A DNA stretch of 64,000 nt from MED660 sp002691025 (GCA_002170485.2 NHDZ02000031.1:3217-67216), one strand, 5' to 3'. Shown: positions 34,749 through 44,372, counted from the stretch's first letter. Translations and numbers: made by a program. The notes: generated by a model not told the origin, from the sequence alone.

Positions 34749-36095
34749 TCAGGTGTCCGCTACCCAGTTGCCATGAAATCCGAAGGGAACCCGAACGCCC
34801 AGATCGATGGTGGCCACGGGATCTCCGAGAAAATCCTGTGCGTGCAGGATCACCACTTCCGCCACATTCCGATCACTGTCGTGGCGGTAGCTCATGATCC
34901 AACCGTCGTCTTCGTCCGCATCCTCGCTCCGCGGCACGAAGACAGGCTCCTGGTATTGCTTGGAAGCCCCGTCATCGCGGTGCTGCATTTCTCCCTTGTG
35001 GAGATCGTGCTTCAGCATGCCTCCGAACAACCCAGCTCCCCCCGCTGTCCCGCAGTACCCATAGCGGTAGGGCTTGCCCACCAGTCTCTCGTCATGTCTA
35101 GGGAATTCCTGAGGCCGTTCCGAGAGGCGCTCTTCCCTGGACGAACCGTCTTTCGGATCCAGGGTCCACCGATCGAGGGTCGGCGGTCCCTCTCCCGGGC
35201 CAGTCAGATTGGAGTCGAACATCCTGGGATGTCGAATCACATCCAGCACAACACGACCTTCCTGATCCTCATAGGCATTCAGGGGATGGAACACGAAACA
35301 GTTCTCCACCTCGCACCAGATCGTCTGATCCGATGTGCCGTTTCGAGGAAGCAGTCCGACTCTTGAGCCGTAGTCCTCCTCCCAACGATATTGGCCCAGA
35401 CCACCCGAAACGTCTGTCGAATCGGCCCCGGGCGGAACGTGGAAGACCACGGGAAAATCAAGCACGATGAAATAGTTCTCGGTGATCGCGCAATCATGCA
35501 CCATGGGTTTGCCCGGGACCGAGATCGGTTCCGTGCGCGTGACTTCTCCCTCCGCGGAAACCACCACATGATGGAGATCATCCATGAAGGGAAAGTAACC
35601 GGCCGCATGGATTTCACCGGTGTCCGGGTCGCGTTTCGGGTGAGCGCTGAAGGGCGTCACCAGACCGCCACCAAAATCCGAGGCCTGAACGGTCTCGAGC
35701 TCGTAGTCGAGCTCCATGGGAAAGCCACCGCCCTCGACGATCGCATAGGTCTTGCCGCCCAGGCCGATGATGTTGGTGTTCGCCAAGCCACTGGAATCCT
35801 CGCGAAAGCGGGGCCCGGGCGTGCGCGCCCAACCCTTCGCATCACACACCTGGTCGTCCCGGACGAATCGGCTTCGGTACCACTCGGCTCGCCCACCCCT
35901 GAGCCGAAGTCCATGCACGAAGCCATTGCCGGCAAACCAATGATGCCCCTCTTTCGGATCCACCGGATTCGGGCCAATCCGGAGGAGTCGCCCCTCGAGT
36001 TCTTCCGGAATCTCACCACGCACCGAAAGGTCGGTACTCGTGGTCTCTTCTTCCATGGGACCGAAATTTCCGCTCAGAAAAGGATTCTCAGACAT
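34749..36095 (-). CDS. carotenoid cleavage oxygenase (RPE65 family)
   Basis: A 448-residue protein with the four iron-binding histidines in their usual contexts: TPFSAHPKRDP, MVHDCAIT, VFHPLNAYED and PFGFHGNW at the C terminus. The N terminus (GEIPEELEGRLLRIGPNPVDP, GFVHGLRL) is characteristic of apocarotenoid and lignostilbene oxygenases. It is a non-haem Fe(II) beta-propeller that cleaves a C=C bond with O2. No carotenoid synthesis genes are in the window; a stilbene or apocarotenoid substrate is equally possible. Confidence 0.87.
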   Translation of the reverse strand: MSENPFLSGNFGPMEEETTSTDLSVRGEIPEELEGRLLRIGPNPVDPKEGHHWFAGNGFVHGLRLRGGRAEWYRSRFVRDDQVCDAKGWARTPGPRFREDSSGLANTNIIGLGGKTYAIVEGGGFPMELDYELETVQASDFGGGLVTPFSAHPKRDPDTGEIHAAGYFPFMDDLHHVVVSAEGEVTRTEPISVPGKPMVHDCAITENYFIVLDFPVVFHVPPGADSTDVSGGLGQYRWEEDYGSRVGLLPRNGTSDQTIWCEVENCFVFHPLNAYEDQEGRVVLDVIRHPRMFDSNLTGPGEGPPTLDRWTLDPKDGSSREERLSERPQEFPRHDERLVGKPYRYGYCGTAGGAGLFGGMLKHDLHKGEMQHRDDGASKQYQEPVFVPRSEDADEDDGWIMSYRHDSDRNVAEVVILHAQDFLGDPVATIDLGVRVPFGFHGNWVADT

Positions 36096-36369
36096 ATCAA
36101 CTCCGCGCTTCAGATGGGTTTTGGTTCGACTCGGTTCAATTCAGGGCTCTCTGAGCATACACCGTTGCAGAACTCTGGACCTGTGGCCTGAGAGGGCATG
36201 ACACGGGTGAGCGGCGCTGATCAGGATGATGGAGGGACNTCGGCTCNGGCCCACGTGTTCCAGGGCACCGGGTGCCATCGGGCTCTGAGCGTGCCAACAT
36301 TGGGGACCCGAACCCCNCTCCCGATTCTCGGGATGGCGTGGCTTCGATCGGAATCAAGGGAGAGTAAAG

Positions 36370-38007
36370 ATGGCCCAGGTACACGGCGGCACCCTCGCTG
36401 CGCGTCAACTCAAGCGCTCTGGCATCGACACGCTTTTCGGAGTCGTCGCCGGACCCATGATCGAACTCTTCTCCGGCGGCATCAGTGAAGGCTTGAACGT
36501 CGTGAGTTGTCGGCATGAAATCAACGGCGGCTTCATGGCTTCGGCCTGGGGCTGGCAGAAGAAGCGGCCTGGCATTTTCGTCGCCGGCTCGGGGCCCGCT
36601 GTCACCAACTGCGTGACTCCGCTTTATGTCGCCACCGAAAGCGCCATGCCACTCATCGTGTTCGGGGGTTCCGCTTTTTCAGGCACCACGGGTCTCGGCG
36701 GCTTCCAGGAACTCGACCAGATCAGCGCCACCCAATCCGTTTGCAAGTGGACGGGGCGAGTGGACTCCACGGAGCGCATCCCCGAGTGGATCCATCTCGC
36801 CATGGGCAAAGCACTCGAAGGTCGCCCCGGCGGCGTCTACCTCGACTTTCCCGGGGACCTGGTAGGAGCCACCGTAGAAGAAGATGATGTCGCTTTTCGC
36901 ACAGCCACCGACGTGACACAACCTCATCCCGACCCGGATGCCGTCCAACAGATCGCCGACATGCTGTCGTCCGCAAAGCGCCCGCTGATCCTGATCGGAA
37001 AGGGCGCCGCATGGTCGGATGCGGGACCCGCCATCCAGAAACTGGTTGATCTGGGCATCCCCTATGTGTGTGCCCCCATGGCGCGCGGCACATTGCCGGA
37101 CGACCACCCGAACTTTGCCAACGCGGCGAGGTCGCAAGCTCTTTCGGGCGCGGATCTGGTGATCATGTTTGGCGGACGCTTCAACTGGATCTTCGGTATG
37201 GGGCGTCGCTTTGCCCCGGACGCCACCGTGATCCAGGTCGATGTCGAGCCTGAAGAAATGACATCCGGCGCCCATGTCTCCCACGGCATCGTGGCCGATG
37301 CCAGAGTCACCGCCGAAGCCATCGGCCAGGCCCTGGGCTCTTCGGCTCTGGACAACGCGACCGGGAGCTGGCTGCAGAGCCTGCAGGAAAAGGCACGGGG
37401 CAACGAAGAATCACTTCGTGCCTCGGAGTTGGACAACTCCTCGCCGATCAATCCCTATCGGGTGGTGGCCGAAGTCAAACAGGCCCTGCCCCGAGATGCC
37501 ATCATCACTGCCGAAGGCGAGACCACCATGGGAATCTGTCGCGCCATGTTGCCCTCGTTCGAAAACCGGAGTCGCTTCAATGCAGGCACTACCGGCTCCA
37601 TGGGGGTCGGCGTCCCTTATACAATTGGAGCGGCCTTGGCGAACCCGGACCGACTCTCGGTGGGTGTGCTCGGCGATTATGCGTTCGGGTCCGCGGCCAT
37701 TGCGGTGGAGACCGCCGCCCGGGTCGGAGCCAAACCCCTCTTTGTCGTGATCAACAACGAAGGCATTGCGGGACACATGATCCAGGACGCCATGCTTCCG
37801 CCCGGCTCTCCCATGGTGGCCTCGCTCCTTCCCGCCCGATATGAAAAGATCGCAGAAATGGTGGATGGCCATGCCGAATATGTCCAGGAGGCCGACCAGA
37901 TCAGACCGGCTCTGGATCGAGCCATGGCCTCCGGCAAGCTGGCCGTCGTTCACGTTCGGGTGGATCCGAAAGCGACCCGAACCGGAGGCAGCAACTACCT
38001 TCAGTAG
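36370..38007 (+). CDS. thiamine-pyrophosphate enzyme (oxalyl-CoA decarboxylase / acetolactate-synthase superfamily)
   Basis: A 545-residue TPP enzyme. The N domain has the catalytic Glu in SCRHEINGG, where the N1' nitrogen of ThDP is activated. The middle domain reads KRPLILIGKGA, and the C domain is GDYAFGSAAIAVE...VINNEG, equivalent to the Mg/TPP motif GDG-x26-NN but with Tyr in place of the last Gly. The next gene is a CaiB/BaiF CoA-transferase, the partner arrangement of oxalyl-CoA decarboxylase and formyl-CoA transferase. It may decarboxylate or cleave a 2-oxo or 2-hydroxyacyl-CoA. The exact reaction is not certain. Confidence 0.8.
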   Translation: MAQVHGGTLAARQLKRSGIDTLFGVVAGPMIELFSGGISEGLNVVSCRHEINGGFMASAWGWQKKRPGIFVAGSGPAVTNCVTPLYVATESAMPLIVFGGSAFSGTTGLGGFQELDQISATQSVCKWTGRVDSTERIPEWIHLAMGKALEGRPGGVYLDFPGDLVGATVEEDDVAFRTATDVTQPHPDPDAVQQIADMLSSAKRPLILIGKGAAWSDAGPAIQKLVDLGIPYVCAPMARGTLPDDHPNFANAARSQALSGADLVIMFGGRFNWIFGMGRRFAPDATVIQVDVEPEEMTSGAHVSHGIVADARVTAEAIGQALGSSALDNATGSWLQSLQEKARGNEESLRASELDNSSPINPYRVVAEVKQALPRDAIITAEGETTMGICRAMLPSFENRSRFNAGTTGSMGVGVPYTIGAALANPDRLSVGVLGDYAFGSAAIAVETAARVGAKPLFVVINNEGIAGHMIQDAMLPPGSPMVASLLPARYEKIAEMVDGHAEYVQEADQIRPALDRAMASGKLAVVHVRVDPKATRTGGSNYLQ

Positions 38008-38073
38008 TGGTTGTCCCCTTCACCCACAAACCCAAACCGATGAATTCAGAAAAATGTCGTGAAAGGATGAACC

Positions 38074-39288
38074 ATGCCTCTTCCCCTTGAAGGAATCCGG
38101 GTCCTGGATTGGACGATCTGGCAGCAGGGATCTGCTTGCGGCGCCATGCTGGGCGATATGGGCGCAGACGTGATCAAGATCGAGCAAGCCGGAACGGGCG
38201 ATCCCGGGCGCTATCTCATCGCGGCCGGAGGACAGTCCACCGAAGACAAACCCAATTGGTACTTCGAGGCCAACAACCGGAACAAGCGATCCATCACCCT
38301 GGATCTCAAACAACCCGAAGCGCTGGAGGTCGTCCTGGCTCTCGCCGCCGAGTCGGATGTCTTCATCCAGAACTTCCGCTTCGGCGTCGCCGAGCGATTG
38401 GGCGTAGGCTATGAAGCGCTCCGCGCCGTCAACCCCAAGTTGATCTACGGGAGCGCCACAGGGTACGGGAACAAAGGCGACGAAAGCGCCGAACCCTCGT
38501 TCGACCATCTTGGTCTTGCACGCTCAGGCATCATGAACGCGGCGGGCGAACCCGGAATGCCTCCCCTGGCGATTGCCGGAGGCGTCGCCGATCAGATGGG
38601 CGCCATCATGCTCGCCTATGGAATCATGACCGCGCTGGTGGCCCGAGAGCGACATGGCGTCGGACAGGAGGTGAACGCATCCCACCTCGGCTCCATGACG
38701 TTCTTGCAGGGCCTGTCGGTCTCGATGAAGTTGATGGCTGGACTCGCCATTCCCCGAACCTTTCGCCATGCCGCCATCAATCCACTCTGGAACCACTACC
38801 GCTGCCAGGACGACCAATGGATCGCCTTGGCGATGCTCCAACCTGACCGCTACTGGGCTGATTTTACACGCATTATGGGCCTTACGGACCTGACCGGAGA
38901 CCCCCGCTTCGACACCATGACGAGCCGCACCGAGAATTCAGAAGCCTGCATCGCCCTGCTCGACGAGGCCTTCGCGACCCAGCCCCGAGACGAGTGGATC
39001 CGGCGCATCAAGGAGGACGGCGCCGACCTCATCTACACCATCGTCAATTCCGTCGACGACCTGCCCAACGATCCGCAGGTCCGTGCGAACGGGTACATCA
39101 CCGAAGTCGATCATCCCCAGCACGGCACCACCGAGATGTTGGGGGTCCCTGTCGCTCTCTCCGAAACACCCGGCTCCATCCGCCGCGTCGCTCCCGAACT
39201 GGGCGAGCACACCGAAGAGGTTCTCCTCGATGTGCTCGGATGGGATTGGGACCGGATCGGGGCGCTTCGCGAGAAGAAGGTGATCTAG
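38074..39288 (+). CDS. CaiB/BaiF family CoA-transferase
   Basis: A 404-residue class III CoA-transferase. LEGIRVLDWT, then GDMGADVIKIEQAGTGDPGR, NRNKRSITLDLK and the catalytic Asp context PSFDHLGLARSGIMNAAGEPGMPP are all family hallmarks. It transfers CoA between carboxylates without free energy input. It follows the TPP enzyme by 66 bases, so they likely work in sequence on one acyl-CoA. Its stop codon overlaps the stop of the convergent selenoprotein gene in a CTAG. Confidence 0.85.
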   Translation: MPLPLEGIRVLDWTIWQQGSACGAMLGDMGADVIKIEQAGTGDPGRYLIAAGGQSTEDKPNWYFEANNRNKRSITLDLKQPEALEVVLALAAESDVFIQNFRFGVAERLGVGYEALRAVNPKLIYGSATGYGNKGDESAEPSFDHLGLARSGIMNAAGEPGMPPLAIAGGVADQMGAIMLAYGIMTALVARERHGVGQEVNASHLGSMTFLQGLSVSMKLMAGLAIPRTFRHAAINPLWNHYRCQDDQWIALAMLQPDRYWADFTRIMGLTDLTGDPRFDTMTSRTENSEACIALLDEAFATQPRDEWIRRIKEDGADLIYTIVNSVDDLPNDPQVRANGYITEVDHPQHGTTEMLGVPVALSETPGSIRRVAPELGEHTEEVLLDVLGWDWDRIGALREKKVI

Positions 39289-40094
39289 GCCTTCTTCACT
39301 TCGTCCCGGTCCACCGCGCCGGCTGAGTCCGCCCCTTCCAACAAGGCAATCATCCGTCGCAAGGTTTCACGTTGCTGCTCTACATCTCCGGGGCGACCCA
39401 CCGTGGCCCCCATGTTGAGTCTTCGGATCAACTGTCTGGGTGGACGAGCCGGACTGCTCAACGCCGGCATGACCGAAACCAACACACTGGGAATTCCCTC
39501 GGACTCAAGACCTCGACTGATCAGACTCACGGTCTGATGGCAGACCGGTCATGAGGGAACCAGCAGCGCCGCCTCCACGGAATCGCTCTTGAAGCGGGAA
39601 ACAAGTTCTGGAATCAAGTGCTGGATGAGAGGCGTCACATTCGGTTGCAACCCCATCACGACCTGCGTCTCGGGAGCGAGCGAACCGATCTCACCGGCCT
39701 CTTCCATCTCCTTCAGCCGATCAAGTGGCAGGTTGCAGTTGATGTCCTCTTTCGCAAAGCGATGGTCGTATCCCATGTGGTCGATACGAAGTTTCTTGCG
39801 GTCGACATCGAGTGGGATGGTTCGGATTTCGGGAGCCGTGTCATCAAAGCTCGGACCGGCGCGGAAGGGCTCCTGCTCTCCTTCGATCGAATACCCGCCC
39901 GTGGTGATCAGGCCGAAGCGCGTTTGACTCGCAGGCTTCGCCAACGACATGAAGGGATCGCCTTCACCACTGAACCAGGGATAGATCGCAAAGGCTTCCT
40001 TGGCTTTGCCTTTGGCCAGAAAAGGACCGGCCTCTTTCACCCACTCCGCAAACCGGGGTTGCCAGTCCGCCAGCGCCGCTTCGTCCTGATTCAT
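39285..40094 (-). CDS. selenoprotein of the GrdB/PrdB (glycine/sarcosine/betaine reductase selenoprotein B) family, in-frame TGA
   Basis: From ATG at 40094 (perfect AAGGAGG upstream) the frame reads 181 codons, meets TGA at 39551-39549, and continues without shift for 87 more residues to TAG at 39285. The full product is 269 residues. Around the TGA the protein reads LLVPS-U-PVCHQTVSLISRG, where related proteins have U-P-x-CHQ; so TGA should encode selenocysteine in a UxxC redox motif. N-terminal blocks FGLITTGGYSIEG, LRIDHMGYDHRF and PLDRLKEMEEAGEIG match the family. The short aerobic members have no proven reaction; the clostridial relatives reduce glycine, betaine or D-proline. Gene calling without recoding would report two broken genes. 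Confidence 0.88.
39520..39538 (-). promoter_or_regulatory. candidate bacterial SECIS hairpin
   Basis: In the mRNA, bases +11 to +29 after the TGA form a perfect 7-bp stem, ATCAGAC / GTCTGAT, with loop CGTGA. The loop holds GU, as does the SelB-contacting apical loop of E. coli fdhF, and the distance from the UGA is similar. No bulged U is seen. A competing 7-bp stem exists closer to the UGA (CGGTCTG / CAGACCG). SelB recognition is inferred. Confidence 0.55.
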
Positions 40095-40353
40095 GCTCCA
40101 CCTCCTTGAGTCGGTATCCCGGGCCCATGAAGGGCGGGATCCACACCCCATCATCATCGCGACAGGAAGGCCCCGTCGCAAGGTGCGGTCCGGACGACCG
40201 CAACCGGCTTGACTCCACACGAAGGACCCGGGGCAGAAGCTTGTTTTCATTGAGGAAAGCCGGGCCGCCAGGCTTTCAGGCGTGAGTGCGTGAGCCGCTC
40301 CCAGCCATCGCCCTGGCTCACGCCCGTGGTAGCCTCGGGTGAAGGAGAAACCC

Positions 40354-41124
40354 ATGTTTGAAACCCTGATTGCCGAATCCGAAGGCCCTCTCGGCCGGAT
40401 CACGCTGAACCGTCCCGACAAACTCAATCCCCTTTCCACGGAGACGCTTCAGGAACTCGCCCGAGCCGCTCGCTATTTCGATGAACGGCCCGAGGTGAAG
40501 GTGGTCATTGTCAGTGGAAAGGGAAGAGCCTTCTCGGCCGGCGCCGACTTGACGAGTTTCTCTGGACCCTCAGATCTTTCCGCCCAGGAAGTGGGCGAAA
40601 TCGGTCGTCAGATGGCGGACGCCATCGAAGGTATGCGGGCTCTTGCCATCGCGGAGATCCAGGGCTGGTGCGTGGGAGGAGGCCTGGTACTCGCCGCCGC
40701 GTGTGACCTCCGGGTCGTGGCCGAGAGCGCACGGTTTTCCATCCCCGAAGTGGACCTGGGAATTCCTCTCGCGTGGGGCGGAATCCCACGCCTCGTTCGG
40801 GAAATCGGTCCCGCCATGACGAAAGAACTCGTGCTCACCTGCCGACCGTTTGACGCCGCAGAGGCCAAGGCCTCCGGTTTCGTCAACCGGGTGGTGCCCG
40901 ATACGGAGCTGAGCAAAACGGTCCAGGACCTCGCTGAATCCCTTTGCGAAAAAGCAAGCTTGACCCTGCTTGCGACCAAACGACACGTGAACGCCGTGAC
41001 GGATCAGATGGTGGGCACCATGCGGAGTTGGTCTGACGCAGACGGACTCGCCATTGCACTCCAGGACGAGGACTGCGCCGACGCGCGGCGACGGTACCTC
41101 ACCCGGCGCAGCGAAAAGAGTTGA
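40354..41124 (+). CDS. enoyl-CoA hydratase/isomerase family protein
   Basis: A 256-residue crotonase-fold protein from ATG at 40354, seven bases after AAGGAG (a GTG five codons earlier lacks a site). RITLNRPDKLNPLS near the start, oxyanion segments GRAFSAGADLTSF and GWCVGGGLVLAAACDLRV, and PEVDLGIPLAWGGIPRLVREIG are present. The catalytic Glu positions of true hydratases appear as Gly/Glu in GGGLV and PEVD, so isomerase, hydratase or thioesterase-like chemistry is possible. It is divergent from the selenoprotein gene across a 260-base intergenic space. Confidence 0.84.
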   Translation: MFETLIAESEGPLGRITLNRPDKLNPLSTETLQELARAARYFDERPEVKVVIVSGKGRAFSAGADLTSFSGPSDLSAQEVGEIGRQMADAIEGMRALAIAEIQGWCVGGGLVLAAACDLRVVAESARFSIPEVDLGIPLAWGGIPRLVREIGPAMTKELVLTCRPFDAAEAKASGFVNRVVPDTELSKTVQDLAESLCEKASLTLLATKRHVNAVTDQMVGTMRSWSDADGLAIALQDEDCADARRRYLTRRSEKS

Positions 41125-41154
41125 GAAGGTCGCCCACGGCGCCGAACAAACCCT

Positions 41155-41769
41155 CTACTTGATGGAACACAATTTGGCGATGTCTACGAGTTCATCTCGA
41201 TAGTTTTCAAATTCATTCGAGACCTCCCTCAACCACCCGCTGCGCTGATCGTTGGGATCGACTTTGGCCGCCTGTTCTGCCACAACCGAAATCATCCGTG
41301 TCGCCTGGGCCTGCAGGAAGAGAAAGCGGATATTGAAAACGCCCGAGGAGAAGATCAGCTCTTCGGTCCCTGCCTCCTGGGCCGCGGTCTCGATGGCATC
41401 GCCCATGGGGCTCGGCGGAGGCTCGGCCGTCACCGACGGTGCCAACTTACGCAAGGACTGGAATTCCTTGGCCCGAGTCTCAGAAGCCCGTTGAATCTTC
41501 TTCATGATCCCTTCCACCTCTTTGGCGGGCCCCTGGAAGGTCAATTTCTTGAAAATCACCAACCACTTGAGCTCCGCCTCGGCGCTGAGCGAGTTTTCCA
41601 GCAGCTCAAAGGCGATCTCCAGGCTTTTGCGATCCTCGGCGGAAAGCGTGGGCGAAGGCTCTGCGCGAACGACCTGAACCGGCATGAGAAAAAGAGCCCA
41701 GGCAGAAGCGACCAGAGCGAAAAAAAGCCTGCTCGCCGGGGTGCCGTGAGAGAGAGATGAACGAACCAT
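41155..41769 (-). CDS. exported protein of unknown function
   Basis: A 204-residue protein with a Sec signal peptide (RLFFALVASAWALFLMPVQVVRAE, cleavage near residue 36). A largely helical mature part follows, including ELLENSLSAEAELKWLVIF and FNIRFLFLQAQATRMISVVAEQAAKV. No cysteine pairs or known domain. It is convergent with the enoyl-CoA hydratase gene. Not recognised. Confidence 0.6.
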   Translation of the reverse strand: MVRSSLSHGTPASRLFFALVASAWALFLMPVQVVRAEPSPTLSAEDRKSLEIAFELLENSLSAEAELKWLVIFKKLTFQGPAKEVEGIMKKIQRASETRAKEFQSLRKLAPSVTAEPPPSPMGDAIETAAQEAGTEELIFSSGVFNIRFLFLQAQATRMISVVAEQAAKVDPNDQRSGWLREVSNEFENYRDELVDIAKLCSIK

Positions 41770-41970
41770 ATCCTTAACCTCCTCGTGCGAGGCTACCCCA
41801 CTCCTACGGGAAAGGCAGGCGGCAGGAGCCGGGAGGCGACTTCGCCGGTACGCAAGAAGGCCGGGTTCTCACGCTGGGCTCTCCGAGCTCACCCCTTCCT
41901 TTACCGAACTCCGGGGCGTTGTAGACTTGTGATCGCCCGGAAAGAGAAGAACCGGAGAGGACCTGAAACC

Positions 41971-43176
41971 ATGCTTCGAAACCTTCGAGCTGCCATGCGC
42001 TTTCGACGTTTCGAATGGAACCCGGAACTCCGCCGGCTCTCACACGCGGCCTGCGCGGAAGACCTTCGGGACATCGCAAAGAAGAGACTCCCTCAAGGTG
42101 TTTTCGACTACATCGACGGGGCCGCCGAGGACGAAGTCTCACTGACGCGAAACCAGGCCGCCTTCGAGCAATTCAAATTCCGACCGCGTGTGCTCCGTGA
42201 TGTCTCCCATGTCAAAACCCAGACCACCTTGCTGGGGCAACCCCTGGCCTTCCCCTTGGTGCTGGCTCCCACCGGGTTCACTCGCATCGCTCATTCCCAG
42301 GGAGAACTCGCGGCCGCCCGGGCCGCCGAAAAAGCCGGACTGCCCTACACGCTCTCCACTCTGGGTACGCGCTCCATTGAGGAAGTCGCCGCCGTCTCCC
42401 AGGGTCGGAAATGGTTTCAGGTCTATGTCTGGAGGGATCGAGGCCTGGTAAAGGAAATGCTCGAGCGAGCAGCGGGCCACCAATACGAAGCCATCATGAT
42501 CACCTTGGATACTCCAGTACTGGGACGACGCGAAAGAGATATCCGCAACGGGTTCACCCTGCCTCCGCAACTCGGGCTCGACACGCTGCTTTCGGGTTTG
42601 ACCCACCCCGGCTGGACCTGGGACTTCTTGCGCGCCGAACCGATCCACTTTGCCAACGTGGGCGGAAGCTCCGAGGGCGGCGACAAGGATCCCGTTGTTC
42701 TCGCCGACTATATCAACAGCCAATTCGACCCCGCCCTATCCTGGCGCGATGTCGAATGGTTCCAGAAACATTGGAAAGGACCCATCATCCTCAAGGGGAT
42801 ACAAAGCGTGGAGGATGCCCGACTCGCTGCGCAATCCGGCGTGGAGGCGATTGCCCTCTCCAACCACGGAGGCCGCCAACTCGATCAGGGTCCGGCCATC
42901 GTAGACCTCGTTTCTCCAGTAGCCGATGCCGTGGGGGATGACGTCGAGATCATCTGTGACGGAGGAGTGCGGCGAGGAAGCGACATCCTCAAGGCCGTCG
43001 CCCTCGGCGCGAGAGCCTGCATGATGGGGCGACCCTACCTCTATGCCCTCGGCGCCGGCGGCCAACGAGGCGTTGAATTCCTGCTTGAGCACCTTCACGA
43101 CGGTGTGAAACAGACCATGGCGCTGGTGGGTGCGGACAACATCCTGGAGCTCGACGAAGATCTCGTGGACTCATGA
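41971..43176 (+). CDS. FMN-dependent alpha-hydroxy acid dehydrogenase
   Basis: A 401-residue protein from ATG at 41971 (the open frame extends upstream without features). It has the lactate/glycolate oxidase family blocks: FDYIDGAAEDEVSLTRN, LAPTGFTRIAHSQGE, WFQVYVWRD, ITLDTPVLGRRERDIRNGF. The catalytic His and FMN/carboxylate ligands are in ALSNHGGRQLDQGP, followed by ICDGGVRRGSDILKAVALGA. It oxidises a 2-hydroxy acid to a 2-oxo acid, in membrane-type enzymes passing electrons to quinone. Substrate not determined. Confidence 0.88.
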   Translation: MLRNLRAAMRFRRFEWNPELRRLSHAACAEDLRDIAKKRLPQGVFDYIDGAAEDEVSLTRNQAAFEQFKFRPRVLRDVSHVKTQTTLLGQPLAFPLVLAPTGFTRIAHSQGELAAARAAEKAGLPYTLSTLGTRSIEEVAAVSQGRKWFQVYVWRDRGLVKEMLERAAGHQYEAIMITLDTPVLGRRERDIRNGFTLPPQLGLDTLLSGLTHPGWTWDFLRAEPIHFANVGGSSEGGDKDPVVLADYINSQFDPALSWRDVEWFQKHWKGPIILKGIQSVEDARLAAQSGVEAIALSNHGGRQLDQGPAIVDLVSPVADAVGDDVEIICDGGVRRGSDILKAVALGARACMMGRPYLYALGAGGQRGVEFLLEHLHDGVKQTMALVGADNILELDEDLVDS

Positions 43177-43333
43177 CGTACCGAGCCGTTCCGATCCGAA
43201 AAGAAACGGGCCTCCTCGGCCCCACCCCTTGTATCCGAGCCGCTACCATGAACCCTTCAAGTCACAAAGCAGAAGCAGGATGAGCGTCTTCTTCCTTCGC
43301 TGAATCGACGAAGCTCGAACACAGGAGAAAATC

Positions 43334-44368
43334 ATGGCCAACAAGATTGCCGAAGACCCCCGAATCGACCCCCGTATCAAAGGTATATTCAGCCAGATCC
43401 AGATGCCCAGCGGCGAGAATGTCGACAGCCGCGAAGCCCTGCTCGAAGCCGCCTCGACCCCGGAAGCCATCGCTGCCCGGGAGGGGTTCGAAGCCATGAT
43501 GGAAGTCTGCGACAACGAGGACATCGCCCCTTCCACGGGACTCGAGATCAAGGACCTTGAGTTCACCTCCGACCCCGATGGAAATACAGCCAGAATCCAA
43601 TTCATCCGGCCGACCTCCGATGAGGATCTGCCTTGTGTCTATTACATCCACGGCGGAGGCATGGCATCGCTCTCCTGCTATTTCGGCAACTATCGCGCCT
43701 GGGGCAGGATGATTGCGGCCCAGGGCGTCGCTGTAGCGATGGTGGAGTTTCGGAACGCGGTCTCTCCTTCCACCATTCCGGAAGTCGCCCCCTACCCGGC
43801 CGGTCTCAACGACTGCGTATCGGGCTTGAAGTGGGTTTCTGCGCACGCAAGCGAACTCGGGATCGATGCCAGCCATATCATCGTGGCCGGAGAAAGCGGG
43901 GGAGGAAACCTGACGCTCGCGACGGGACTCCGTTTGAAGCAGGAAGGAAAGCTCGATCTGATCCAGGGCCTCTATGCACTCTGCCCCTATATCGCAGGAG
44001 AATGGCCCCTGGACGAAAATCCATCCTCCATCGAGAACAACGGCATCCTGCTCGAACTGCACAACAACCATGGCGCCATGGGGTACGGAGTCGAAGCCTT
44101 CGAAAAGCGGGACCCCCAGGCCTGGCCCGGCTTTGCGAGCGAAGACGATGTCCGCGGACTCGTGCCCACCGTCATCACCGTCAACGAATGCGACCCATTG
44201 CGCGATGAGGGCATCAACTTCTATCGACTTCTCCTGCGCGCCGGAGTGCCGACTCGCTGCCGCCAGGTCATGGGCACCGTGCACGGTACGGAGATCTTTC
44301 CCATCGCCTGCCCAGAGATCAGCCGTGACGCCGCCGTCAGCATTGCTGACTTCTGCAAGAACGGATAG
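43334..44368 (+). CDS. HSL-type alpha/beta hydrolase (esterase)
   Basis: A 344-residue esterase of the hormone-sensitive lipase family: oxyanion HGGG in YYIHGGGMAS near 103, nucleophile elbow AGESGGGN near 182, acid in TVNECDPLRDEG and catalytic His in TVHGTEIF. AGGAG is eight bases upstream. It should hydrolyse short acyl esters in the cytoplasm. A convergent MFS transporter gene starts its 3' end four bases away. Confidence 0.86.
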   Translation: MANKIAEDPRIDPRIKGIFSQIQMPSGENVDSREALLEAASTPEAIAAREGFEAMMEVCDNEDIAPSTGLEIKDLEFTSDPDGNTARIQFIRPTSDEDLPCVYYIHGGGMASLSCYFGNYRAWGRMIAAQGVAVAMVEFRNAVSPSTIPEVAPYPAGLNDCVSGLKWVSAHASELGIDASHIIVAGESGGGNLTLATGLRLKQEGKLDLIQGLYALCPYIAGEWPLDENPSSIENNGILLELHNNHGAMGYGVEAFEKRDPQAWPGFASEDDVRGLVPTVITVNECDPLRDEGINFYRLLLRAGVPTRCRQVMGTVHGTEIFPIACPEISRDAAVSIADFCKNG

Positions 44369-44372
44369 CGGG

